From contig NC_071348.1 in assembly GCF_027744825.2 (NCBI RefSeq), positions 3,044,563 through 3,108,562 of the forward strand: 64,000 bases of DNA. The letters are read 5' to 3'. The translations under genes were made by a program, and so were the position numbers. Of the stretch, positions 24,580 to 35,764 are shown one piece after another. The stretch is from Synchiropus splendidus. Lineage: Eukaryota; Chordata; Actinopteri; Syngnathiformes; Callionymidae. Within the stretch, counting starts at the first letter, position 1. Each line of letters opens with the position of its first letter. The notes under the pieces were generated by a model. That model saw only the letters and a program-made list of their open reading frames with translations, was not told the origin of the DNA and did not search any database.

Positions 24580-25638
24580 ATGGCGACGGTGGTGATGGAG
24601 CAGATCGGGCGCCTGTTCATCAACGCGCAGCAGCTGAGGCAGATCCCGCAGCTGCTGGAGTCGGCCTTCCCCACTCTGCCTTGCACCGTCAAGGTGTCCG
24701 ACGTTCCATGGGTCTTCCAGGAGCGCCACATTCTCAGCGGCTACCGCCAGCCGGACCACAGCTGGCGCTACTACTTCCTCACGCTCTTCCAAAGGCACAA
24801 CGAGACCCTCAATGTGTGGAGCCACCTGCTGGCGGCGCTCATCATCCTAGTGAAGTGGCAGGAGATCTCGCAGACGGTGGATTTCCTCCGAGACCCTCAC
24901 GCTCAGCCTCTCTTCATCGTGCTCCTGGCGGCGTTCACATACCTCTCCTTCAGCGCCCTCGCGCATCTCTTCTCGGCCAAATCGGAGCTCTCCCATTACA
25001 CCTTCTACTTCCTGGATTACATCGGCGTGGCGGTGTACCAGTACGGCAGCGCCCTGGCGCACTACTACTACGCCATGGAGGAAAGCTGGCACGCACGCGT
25101 GCAGGGCTGGTATTTACCGGCCGCCGCCTTCCTGGCCTGGCTCACCTGCTTCGGCTGCTGCTACGGGAAGTACGCCAGCCCTGAGCTGCCCAAACTGGGT
25201 CACAAGCTTTTCCAAGTGGTGCCCTCCGCCTTGGCTTACTGCCTCGACATCAGCCCCGTGCTCCACCGCATCTACAGCTGCTACCAGGACGGCTGCTCTG
25301 ACCCGGTGGTGCCGTACCACTTCTACCACGTGCTCTTCTTCCTCATCGGCGCCTACTTCTTCACCTGCCCCCACCCGGAGAGCTGGTTTCCTGGGAGGTG
25401 CGACTTCATCGGGCAGGGCCACCAGATCTTCCACGTCTTCGTGGTGATGTGCACTTTAATGCAGCTGGAGGCGCTGCGGACTGACTTTACCGAGCGCCGC
25501 CCGCTCTACGAGCGCCTGCACGGCGACCTGGCCCACGACGCCGTTGCGCTGTTCATCTTCACCACGTGCTGCAGTGCTCTCACGGCGTTCTACGTGCGCA
25601 ATCGCGTGCGCTCCAGTCTGCACGAGAAGAGGGAGTGA
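24580..25638 (+). CDS. paqr7: Membrane progestin receptor alpha (PAQR7), intronless coding region
   Basis: This single 352-codon ORF lies in one exon, as is known for PAQR7. The ATG has a near-perfect Kozak context (gttgccATGG) just after an acceptor AG at 24573. It belongs to the PAQR/hemolysin-III-like family, with seven or eight membrane helices. Family motifs seen are RHNETLNVWSH (residues 72-82), the SALAHLFSAKSE block with S123/S125 and H129, FLDYIGVAVYQYG with D146, and a late HQIFHVF with H281 and H285. The Ser, Asp and His residues correspond to the presumed zinc-site set of PAQR proteins. The N-terminus (about 1-70) with PWVFQERHILSGYR is typical of the mPR subgroup. mPR-alpha binds progestins at the oocyte or sperm surface and signals non-genomically; in fish it mediates oocyte maturation and sperm motility. 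GC-rich third codon positions contrast with the flanking DNA. Fish can carry duplicates (paqr7a/b); which one this is is unknown. Confidence 0.97.
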   Translation: MATVVMEQIGRLFINAQQLRQIPQLLESAFPTLPCTVKVSDVPWVFQERHILSGYRQPDHSWRYYFLTLFQRHNETLNVWSHLLAALIILVKWQEISQTVDFLRDPHAQPLFIVLLAAFTYLSFSALAHLFSAKSELSHYTFYFLDYIGVAVYQYGSALAHYYYAMEESWHARVQGWYLPAAAFLAWLTCFGCCYGKYASPELPKLGHKLFQVVPSALAYCLDISPVLHRIYSCYQDGCSDPVVPYHFYHVLFFLIGAYFFTCPHPESWFPGRCDFIGQGHQIFHVFVVMCTLMQLEALRTDFTERRPLYERLHGDLAHDAVALFIFTTCCSALTAFYVRNRVRSSLHEKRE

Positions 25639-27430
25639 AGATGCGCAGCCAGGGAAGCATGTTGCCTTTACTCTCATGCTGCCGCTCCTCCAACTAACAA
25701 TGAGGCTGGTTATTCCCTTGTTCATTGAATTATTTAAAATGTATGTAAATGTTTATTTCTTTAAATCCATGAACCGTTCTTCACTGAAGTGTTTGACCCA
25801 CAGAAAAAGCTAAGGAAGTGGCAAAAATATTTGCAGAAATGATCAGATATATTATTCAAAAAACCTCTAATTTATTCTGTAAATTATTTTATAATTTTTT
25901 CCTGATGATTTTTGTATATTTCGTCAAAGTAATAACAAAGTTCCGTTTTTCAGGTCTTCTGCCCTCTGCTGTCCGATAGTTGTAATGTCGATTCAGGAGC
26001 CTGATATTGACGTGGGGAAATATATTCTCATTAAATACAATCATCAACTTACACAAAAAACAGTGTTAGGAGGCAAAGCTCATGATTCTGACAATGTTTA
26101 AGGAGGGGGTAAAGGAACAAGTGATTTGAGTTTAACATCTGAGCTTCTGACTGGACAACTGATGGCCTGACGCCTCAGACTCTTGCCCAAAACACACCCC
26201 CAAACCTTCGAAACTCACCGCCTCTGAACTGCAGGTCTCGGCACCATGTCACCCAAGCCCAGCGTAGTTCGGGTTCTCTGACTTGTGACCTGAGAAACCT
26301 TGCTCCTCGCAGTCTCTCTGTAAATCCAAGAGTCAGAAGGTGACCTTGGCTTCTCTCCAACGTGATGGCAGACACACATGATAAGAACCTGAGCTCCAAA
26401 ACTGAGCAGGTCCAATGAGCCTCTCCTGATGGTGAGAGCAGCCCGCTGGTGTCTCCACCCTCAGTATTTGGCCCCTTCAGTGACATGTGGAACAACTGCA
26501 TGGGTGGCAACAGGTGAACCTCATACCAGGGCCTCAGAACACTCTTCAGTCATGTGACCTCATATGCTTCGCCCTCATCCCTCGACTAAAATGTGACATG
26601 CTTCCGCGCCTCTCTGTCTCCAGTATAAATATTCCCTCCTCGTTCTGTGACTTCTCACCGTCATCTGCCAAAGTACAGCCGACTTCAGCGTTTCTTTTCA
26701 GTCCCCCGTGACACTTCAGCCGAGCAGATACATGAAGAAGCGATTCTCTTTCCGTCGGTCTTGTATTCATGATTTCCACCTGGAAGGGCTCTCGCACATG
26801 GAGGAGTGCCATGAAACTTCTGACGTCTCTTTGCTGTCGTGCTGCTGTTTATTTCCTCAGCTCTGCCTTCTTGCATCACATGGTTGCACTGTTGAACAAG
26901 GTGTTTTGTAACATAACTGTGTGTGTGCCTCGACGCATGTTTTAATATACACTGGATGTGAAGGTGTGAATGTTCTGTCTTCTCTCTGAACTGTGAAACG
27001 ACGATGAGTGAGGTTGTTTTTTTGCTGCGTTTCCTGCGGAACTCTGCTCGGTTTTGTCTCACCACGCCGTGCCGGCGTTTCTCACGTGCCAATGAATCTG
27101 TGCATCGGTGACGGCGTTTCGGAGAAATGAGTGGTGGATACGTTCCACAAATGAACTCTGTATATACATTTTTGTTTACACGCATGTGGATTTGTACCAT
27201 TTTTAGCAACGTGAGCGAATAAGGAATGGAAACGTGTGACGTAAAGACGGAGCTCAGTTAACCCAAAGCTGTTTGGAGCCTGCGTCACCTGGACGCCGTC
27301 GTGCCGGTGAATGTACCCACGTGTTGTGAAGCTACTGAGGTGGCCCTGAGTGTGGAGCAAGTGTGGCCGGCTGTACTAATACTCTGTGCTGTTTAAGTTA
27401 AATAAAGTGTACAACAGTTCTGTTTCTTGT
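25639..27430 (+). other. paqr7: paqr7 3' UTR with poly(A) signal
   Basis: After the TGA (25636-25638) no gene intervenes before a canonical AATAAA at 27401-27406. A GT-rich stretch (tctgtttcttgttccg, about 27,419-27,435) follows as a downstream element. This suggests a long 3' UTR of about 1.8 kb. The first 300 nt are AT-rich with ATTTA-type words (25,735-25,910), which could affect mRNA stability. No nearer AATAAA is evident. The UTR extent is inferred. Confidence 0.6.
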
Positions 27431-27439
27431 TCCGTCCTT

Positions 27440-30400
27440 CTTCATGGTGATTCATTTGTCACACGGTTGACTCTTCCATGCCACAGGACTGGTGTCAAAC
27501 TCGGGATTCAGGGGCCTGATCTAGACCATTAACTCCTATTGTGCGCCTCTTACGCGCTCTTCTTCCAAAAGTGTCTGTGTTTCCACGTTGTTTCCGACTG
27601 GTTGGTGGCATCAGCGTCTCTTATTAGGATGAGGAGCAGAATTTAATGTTAATATTCCGCCTCTAAGTAATGAGACAATAGATGACAAGATGGGCGCGGC
27701 TCCTAATCTCCAACATTTCTGCCTGCAGAAAGCCATGGCTCGTTCTCAAATGATCATCTTCAATTCTAATATTTCGTTCTCATTCCCATGTCTCTCTTAT
27801 GAGCCTGGGATTTAGGGGGTTGTTTCTGAGGGAGAAAAACTGTCCCAGACTTTTGTATGGCCTCAAATCATCTGTGAATTAATTCACACCAATTTTCTTT
27901 TCTTTTGAACAGCTTCAAATTCACAATTTTTTTTAGTGAAAAACATCTTTTTTAAATATAAGATGAGAAGAAGCCTCTTTGCTCGTTAGTATCTTCACTC
28001 ATCTGGACATGAGAAACCATTATTTCACTGGTTAAAATGCCTCCGCTGCTGTTCCCCGCCCTTCGCACTGGCAGTCAGCACGGAGCCAATATTTGATGTG
28101 CGTCCATCCCCATGAATAATGATCTGTCCAGGCTTGTATCAGGAGCCAACTTCATCACTCAGAGCGGTTCAACGGTCCGATGACGGCTGAACTTTGACCC
28201 CGCAAATGTAGCGACCCTCACGTGACTTCCCCCAAACATCCCGCTCTCCCAAGTAGCGGTTCTTAAACGCAACATTTTTTTCAACAGCCCCTTGAATTGA
28301 GGTATATTTCCTCATCATTTCTCCATTATTTTGACCAATAACAATGGCAAGTATTAGATCAGACAAGCGGCGTGATTCACGCGGGTGCTGGAAGCGCCAG
28401 CAGAGGGCAGCATGGTTGTGCGCTGCGACAGGGTCATCGACCGCCACCTATCTTCGAATCTTTGGCAAAACTATCCGTCACGCAGACACAGCGGCTGAGG
28501 AGGCACAATGTGCTCTCCTCCTGGCAACGTCTATCCGCGGAACTGACCAAATAACGATTAAATTTTCCGGAAATAAATCTCGAAATGGCATTTAATGGCT
28601 CGTCATTGGCTATTTACACAGCTCGGTCTGATCGTTAATAATGCGATCATCCGGTCATTGTCCCTCTGTAAATATTAGCGGGGATTATGTTGGCTATTAA
28701 AATTGAGATGGAGCGCGCGGGAGGATGAAGGAGTGCGCGTCACGTGATCACGAGCTGACAGGTCGTTTGTAACGCGTTACTGGAGTCTTCTGTTCTGTCT
28801 GCCTGGGTGGCTGTCTCTGCCTCCCACCCTGGCTAGCTGGGGTCTTGACACCAACAAAGCACGAGTGAAAGAGATTATAATTCTAGCTAATATGCATTTG
28901 CATTTTCAACAAAATGACTTTTAACTTTTAGCACAAACTACTTGACAATAACACACAAATACCTGCAGCCAATGAACAGTGGAGCAAACAGTTTGCCTTC
29001 TCTCGAAAACACAAATGAGAGACTGGAGGGCGGAAAAACAACCTGGGTGAAGCGTTTAATGCAACTGAAAACACGCTCTGGTGTTTGTTCGCCATCATTA
29101 CTGGTCATTTATTAGGCAAACATGTTTCTGGTGTTGTGTGGGTTTCTGTTCGCCGCGGACTGCGTTCTGAAAGTATCAATACTTCAGGTTGCCGTCATTA
29201 CTTTCCAAGCTCCTTTTGAATTTGTGCGGCAGCTCCGTCTGTCACTGACCAACCCAATGGGGTTTGTTCGGTTCTGAAAAGGTGCTGCGTCCCGGTGAAC
29301 TAACTGGCATCCTGTGTGTTGTAAGCTGAACGTGGTTCTCTTCTGCTTTGTCGTTGCATTCGAGTTACAAACGTGGGGAGTGGCTGTTCTGGAGGCTGGA
29401 ATCACTCCCCCACATGGTCCAAGTATCATCAGACTGTGAATTACAGGTGAGGGTGAGATTCTTTCCTATCGACACAACTCATAGCACAGACTCAGCAGAG
29501 CTTGTCTGCGTCAACAAGCGCTGCATGAAGGAGAATTGTTTTCAGTTTATGGCGACATCTGTCTGTGATGAGAACAACTCTGGACAACCTTCTCGCCCCG
29601 GTTCTTTTCAGCAAGGAACATCTGAGTTTGAGCTCACAGCGCCACCCCTGGTCACAGTGGTGAACTACTCAGTAACGCCACTGCATGTAAACCGGGACCA
29701 CCGAGCCACACTCTGCATGTAACCGCAGCCAGTGACTCGGACTGGGTCAAGGCCAGTTGAGTGGAGGGATTACGAATAATTCTAACCTCACGACTCAATC
29801 ATCCATCTGAAGGTGTGTCATTAACAACACGAGACATTTATGAGCGCGTAACTACACCAGAGTGACTGTTAATGTTTTTAAAATATGCAGATCCAGTTCA
29901 TCAGTCACTGCTTCAGGACGATGAATCACGGCCGGATCATTACGGTGCCGTCGGGCCATTAATATCATCCTTTATATATTATTCAAAGGTTTGTCAGGAT
30001 TAACTTCAAACATAATGAATCTCTCCGAGAACATGTCTCACCTCGGCGCGCCTCACCTCTACATCTCTGTCCTCTTTACTGGCTTGCTGACGGTGATGGG
30101 ACCCATTCATCACGCCATGGTTGAGGCGATAGTGGAGGCGGTGCAGGTCAGGAGGAAGCTCCTGAGTCCTCCCCAAATGTCTCACGCCTCTTGCCAAAGA
30201 TCATCGATGTTCCAGGATAATAAATCCCCTCCTCGTGGCCCCTCACCTGCCCAAGCACACACTTGATGGCCAGATAAATTTCAGGAAGCTGGACGCTCTT
30301 ATCTCACCCGGAGAAGATCGGTTCATGTTTCAGCAACTCTCAGCATCGATCACTGAACTGGCTCTGCTCTCACTGGCCAGGAAACTTAATCTTCATTTCC

Positions 30401-30520
30401 TGTTTGCTGAAGTCTTGGCTCATGCTAACTACACGCAGCTTGTCAGATCAATACATGTCTTTCATGTGACAGATGATCAGTCAGGAAACCCCAGAGAATC
30501 TGATGTGAGATACCTCGTGA
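27440..30520. other. Gene-poor DNA downstream of paqr7
   Basis: A hAT-end-like phrase lies at 27,488-27,520. 28,340-28,760 is moderately CpG-rich, with GATTA/TAAT words. No coding exon is supported. Confidence 0.5.
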
Positions 30521-30523
30521 TCA

Positions 30524-30680
30524 TGAGGCTTCATGAAACAGTGTTGTCATTTAGATGGCGTTCTCTGCTCTGAAATCTTTGGTTTTAACCAACCATTTCA
30601 ATAAAACCTCACATCATTTGTAAACCTACAGCACCACCTACTGAGCACTAAAAATAATGACACTGTTTCATGAAGCTTCA
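30524..30680. mobile_element. Small palindromic MITE, copy 1 (157 bp)
   Basis: The first 20 bases (tgaggcttcatgaaacagtg) and last 20 bases (cactgtttcatgaagcttca) are inverted repeats with one mismatch. The inner phrase gcaccacctactgagcac (30631-30648) recurs in a second copy at 55,466-55,634. No clear target duplication is seen. It has no coding capacity. Confidence 0.7.
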
Positions 30681-30689
30681 TCAGCTCAT

Positions 30690-33600
30690 CACTATAGGGA
30701 TCCCAACAGGGGGCATCACACATGGATGCATTCATTTATTCATACATGCCAACATATAATGTTAAAAATAAACTACATTTACCAAGTCATGGCCAGCACT
30801 GTGGCTCTGTACAGGTCTAATTTGTCAGTCTGGCATTTCAAATTGTCAAACTGAAACGTTCCACTCAATAATGGCAACTGTTTCGCTGCATGTTGTGCTG
30901 TGCGGAACTCTATATTTCCTGATAAAAACTACTAGCTCCACAGCCAGTGCAGCAGTGGCAGAGACAGATCCAAGGGTCCACGATCAAAGATGGAGGTCCG
31001 AGGAGACGGAAGAGTGTGGCAGGGCAGTTTTGAGTCCAGAGTCTGAAGCGTGTTGTCTTGAGAACAGAAAAGAAGAACCTGCTGACGTCAGCTTGTCAGC
31101 CCACCACTCGATTGCATTGAAACTATTCTGCTAATCTCAGTTCAATGTCACAAACTCCACAAACAAACACTGTGGTTTCTGAAAAGAGACTTTCCTGCAT
31201 TTCTTTCTCTTGAAAGTCAGAAGTAACTCTTGGCGTATGCAATTGGATTGGCCCTGTTATTGTGGCTTTTCCAAGGATTACATCCATTCGGAGGATTAGC
31301 AGCGAAAGTGTTAAAATGAATTTTGGGGAGAGCAAGAGACGATGAAAGGAAATGGTGCTACAAGGAGTATTGGCTCAGCCGCACTGAATAGATCTTCAAA
31401 GAGCTCAAGACGTAAAGAGCCGCTTGAAACTGGAAACCTTTTTTTTAATGTCTTTTCTGCAGTCAGACTGGGATTATTGAGCAACAGTTGGAGGCTGTAT
31501 TGTGATTCATGTGTGGGAGGTGGTGCTCCAGTTGTTGAAGAAAGGACAGAACATTTTTATAAGCAGTGATGGAGGGAAATGCTGCGCCAGACTTTTAATC
31601 TTCCCAGACTGAGGTCAGAGCTACTTTAATGAACTGATCTAATGATGAGATGTTTAGTGGCGGTTGCCATCTTGTGGATGACTCGGATGACTTTGGGGTG
31701 GCAGGTCCATGCACGTACAGCAGGGGTGGCTAAGCTGCTCCACCACAGTGGGAGCAGGTTATCTTTCCGACCAAGCAAGAGGACAGGCTTCTCAGGTGTT
31801 GGGTGTGGCTTGTTTCAGCTGAGACCTCATAGGTTAGGCAGTGCTGGAACACTCTGACCGGACTGACGGCCCACTGCAGCGGAAGCTCCTTGATGCTGTC
31901 CAGTGGAGAAAGTGGGAGATGATTTTCCTGTTCCGACCTCTGCCAGGGCTCTCTGAAGAGGACGGGGTCAAACTGCGCTGCTTGTTTATTCCGCTGCGAG
32001 CACAACAAACTCTCCTCTGATCCTCTGTAGGAGCCAGGTTTAACCTTCAGACGCCGCAGTGTTTCTGCTGGAGCTTCAGTCCACGAGTGCATCAGTCCAA
32101 CATTCAGAGCTTCTGGCGCAACAGAGGAGTCGTGTGGGACTGAAACTATATCGGGAACCAAGCCAAACTGTGTGGCTGGAAGCTTATATCAGTTTTTAAT
32201 AATCATTGTAGAACTTTTCATTTTGTTTTCACATGACATTGCTTCATTAGTACAAAGAAGGCCAATCGTGTTAGCATTAGCCTTAGCTTCTTGCCATGTG
32301 CCACTCCAGCGTGAGATGTGGATGAATGGAAAAAACTAAGAGATTTTTTTTTAAGTCAAAATTTTGAGTTGTTGGTTGCAGTGACTACTCGCTTTAGAGG
32401 TGTAAACGGAATTAAAACCAGAAACCAACTGTTGATGCTGCTTGTTGGCGGCGACAGCTGTGACAAAAGTTGGTCACATGACCTCGACCCAGCACAAATA
32501 CTGGAGGGATTTTGGACCCTCGATCATTCCGACCCTGCTTCACCTTGTTAAACACAATGCTCCGCTCCGTAGAACAAGCAAAGCCTTTCCGTCAGGGTTC
32601 TTATAAACACAGTGAATCCTTCAGATTCTTTCATCAGACTCACTATTTCATATTCAGTTCATCCTTCCGCACTGGAGACTTGATTTCTGACTTCATCTGT
32701 CACTAACTGTGACCAGATCATTAATTTATCACATGAAAACGCCATTGAAATCCTCCTTGAAATTCTTCACGAGCGGCGTGGATCTCTGCGGCCGCGCCGC
32801 GCCGCGCTCCAGCCTGGGAACATGACGGACAGACGTGTCCATCACGGAGAAACAATGCCCATAATGTGAGGAGTGTATCTTGACTCCATCTAAATAGAAG
32901 TGAGTGGAAACACGGACGGGTGGAAGTGATGGCAGCGGTTTGGTGATTTCACACGCTCTGATGGATGGAGCCGCGGCTGACGGGACCGGCACACCAACGA
33001 CATCACAGCCCGCAGGACGAGGGCTGATAAAAATACTAAGTCTGTCACATCCATTCTGATTAAGGTTTTCCATTCTTCCGCCGCTGTGTCGAGAGCAGCA
33101 ATTTCAGAACTTGCTTTTGGAGTTTTGAAGAGATAAGGGAGTGAGCCGATAACTTTCTCGCAGCCCATTCCAACAGTGAGGGAAGATCCATATTTATACA
33201 AACATCTCTCCTTAATGGGATTCAGCCCGTCCGAAAAGTTAGCCGCGGATGGAGAATTGCCACAGATATAGATATTAATGTCCTGGGCTTAGTTTATCGC
33301 AGATAGAAGTTTCATGACTCAGCTCGATGAGTTGGGATCATTAAAGGGACAAATATGGTGGACTCCTCTTAGGCCGGCTTGAATAAAGTTAAGGCTACTG
33401 TGAAAGCATACAGTCTTTATATTTGACGTGAAATCTAACCTTTTCCACTGCATGAGACTTACTTTTTGTCCTCTTCTTGCCACTGTAGATTAGAAGCTAC
33501 TTGCGCACGCTGCTCGAGCTGATCAGGCTGAAAGAACCGTGGCGGTCCGCGGTAGTGCACATTCCGTAGCTCCGGTTTGCTTGTGCTGCTTTTCTTCATT

Positions 33601-35185
33601 TCTTTCTCTCTCTCTCTCCAGTGAAGCGTGTTCATGGGTGTCGGAATTTTCTACGCGACTGAAACTGCGTGTGGTGGGGAATAAATGACCCAAAATGGAC
33701 AAACCCACCGCAAGCAACGTCTGCGAGGAAGCTTCCAGGTAACACAACGATGGTGTTAACCAAACACTCGACTTGAGAAGCTACTGGAGGCAAAACTGTG
33801 AGATGAAGCTGTAGAACACGGTGAGGAGGAGCGGTGCAAAACAAACAAGTCGAGGAAAGCAGAACGAGGGAGGAGGATGGAGACAGCGATCCAGCGACCG
33901 AGGTTATGCATCTCCTGAGCCCAGACTCCTCAGAGAAACATGGAGTCTAGCACACACGGGAAAGCAAGAAAATAAAACAGGAAGTGGTAGTATGCTCTTA
34001 GCAAAACCCGCTAAAAACAATAATTTACATTACAGAAATATGTTCCTGAAGTCACTCAACATGAAGTACAAACTGGTGAATGATGTTTCAATGAAGAATG
34101 GACTGAATACAATCATTCAGAACGGTGGAACCACATACTTTCTTTAAATATACAGTTAAGAGTTAGAATTCAAACCTTTGAAAGCAAAACTCTTCAAGTG
34201 TTTAGGAACTAACTCGACTGTAGCTCCACTTGTTTTTGCTTCTGCTGGTTGAATAATGCATTATATAAGACGAGACTGTGGGCCGCATTAATTCACGTAT
34301 GGCCCCGGGGCCTGCCTTCACGGGGCCTAAGGTGAGAGGTGGGGGGGGCTCTCTGGACAGCTACTCACCCACCGACTCACACCTCCAGTGTGGATGTTTG
34401 TGGGAGGAAACCGGAGTGCCGGGGGGAAACCCACTCAAGCAAGGGGCGGAAGACAGCACACAGTAGGCTGACTCCAGGTTCCCTCAGGCTGGATACTGAG
34501 CGTCTTGCTGAGCGTCTGCTGCACTCAACAACTGCACATCAATGAAGCAAGTCAGCTACAGATTTATGAATGACTCTCAGAGTAAACCTCCGCACACATT
34601 GGACAGCATCCTCAACTGTGCTTGGGTGACGCTTCTGTTTGGATGTGTTGCCTCCTCCATGATCCCAAATCATCTGGTGGATGATTCAGATGACGCTTTG
34701 CTCGTCCTCGGCTGAAGCTGAGGCTGAATTCAAAACCGATCAATAAGTCATAAATAGCCCCAGAGGCTTGTCAATGAATGGTTAAATCGTGGGGAAAATG
34801 AGCTTTTCTCACGTCGAGCGAGATGAGAAGATTGAGATCGTCCCCATTAGCGCCGACATGATGCCAATTAGCTCAGCTCTGTTGACAGAGCCGCAGCCAA
34901 ACGTGCTGATTCCACCGGATGACCAGGGCTGTCAAGCTGAATTATCATCAGAGCGCATCTATGTGTTTTATTTATAGCTCACAATCCCATTCAGCTGCCT
35001 TGCTGCTGTGTTGGTCTGTTCAGAGCTGCGCCTGGAATCCTTTTAAGTGGAAAAGGAAGGATCTGATCGCAGGGTGTTGCAGCACGAGATGGACGGAGCA
35101 TTGAGAATGACGGCGGTGAGTCGTCACCCTTTCCCCAGCCTCTCCCCCTACACACATGGCTCACCTGAACCAAACAGGAACCCAG
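30690..35185. other. Gene-poor DNA
   Basis: 32,720-33,260 is a non-repetitive GC-mixed stretch with a ccgcgccgcgccgcg core. 34,258-34,330 has a hAT-like gcattatata..gagactgtgggccgc fragment. No gene was recognised. Confidence 0.5.
34340..34545 (+). repeat. Dispersed LINE/SINE-type tail fragment
   Basis: Contains gtgggaggaaaccggagtgc followed by cggggggaaacccactcaagc, a diverged copy of the vertebrate repeat phrase about heading a row of figures with gaggaaaccggagt. It is the same family as the fragments at 45,603 and 49,710. No target duplication was found. Confidence 0.6.
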
Positions 35186-35193
35186 TTAGAATC

Positions 35194-35764
35194 TGTTATG
35201 TTTGAAACACAGGGCGAAACCCAATGGCAGTGATGGAAGAGTTACAGGAGGCAAGCAGCGAGTCAAATACACTGATTTAATGAATACAAAATATACAACA
35301 AAAGGCATCACCGATCCGGGAGAAGAAAACAGAAAAGAAGTCCCGAACTGGGAGAAAGAATGCGAGTAGAGATGAAACAAGAGAACACCCACACAATGAG
35401 TAATAAAACACAAATAAAAGTATCAAGGTCGTCAAAACGGACGCACGAACAGAAAGCAACAGTAACAGAGAGAAAACCAGGAAGCCACGCAGAGCAGGGA
35501 GAACAAAGGGACTGGAAATACAAAACTCAGAGCACCAGGGTTTAGAAAAGTTGAACAGAAGATCATTTACACGACGGCCAGAGAGCAGCGACCGGAGGGA
35601 ATTACCAGAGGAGACAAGAGGAGTGGCACACCTTGCTGGAGTCCAGGTGCTCTTAAACCCGAATGATTTGGGGTTGATAGGCTCCAGCTGTGTGCCACAC
35701 AAACAGGAAGTAGGAGAAACAGAAAAGGGGAATCGAGGGAACAAAATAAAAGCGGATCATGATA
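35194..35764 (-). mobile_element. Solo LTR of a retrotransposon (Ty3/Gypsy-like)
   Basis: The 571-bp element is bounded on the plus strand by tgttatgt and atcatgata, and flanked by the 5-bp direct repeat gaatc (35189-35193 and 35765-35769; tagaatc matches on both sides). Read on the minus strand it starts TATCATGATCC (probably once TGTCATG) and ends CATAACA, giving short inverted ends. A minus-strand ATTAAA lies about 90 nt before the 3' end, suiting an LTR R region. No gag or pol lies beside it, so recombination between two LTRs probably left a solo copy. Open frames inside are artefacts. The Gypsy assignment is from general resemblance to fish LTRs and is less sure than the LTR call. Confidence 0.7.

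Noticed and set aside
24531..25184. 217-codon plus-strand frame overlapping paqr7
   Set aside because: It is the +1 shadow of the GC-rich paqr7 coding sequence.
35277..35744. 155-codon hydrophobic minus-strand frame
   Set aside because: It lies wholly inside the solo LTR; the hydrophobicity comes from its T-rich strand.
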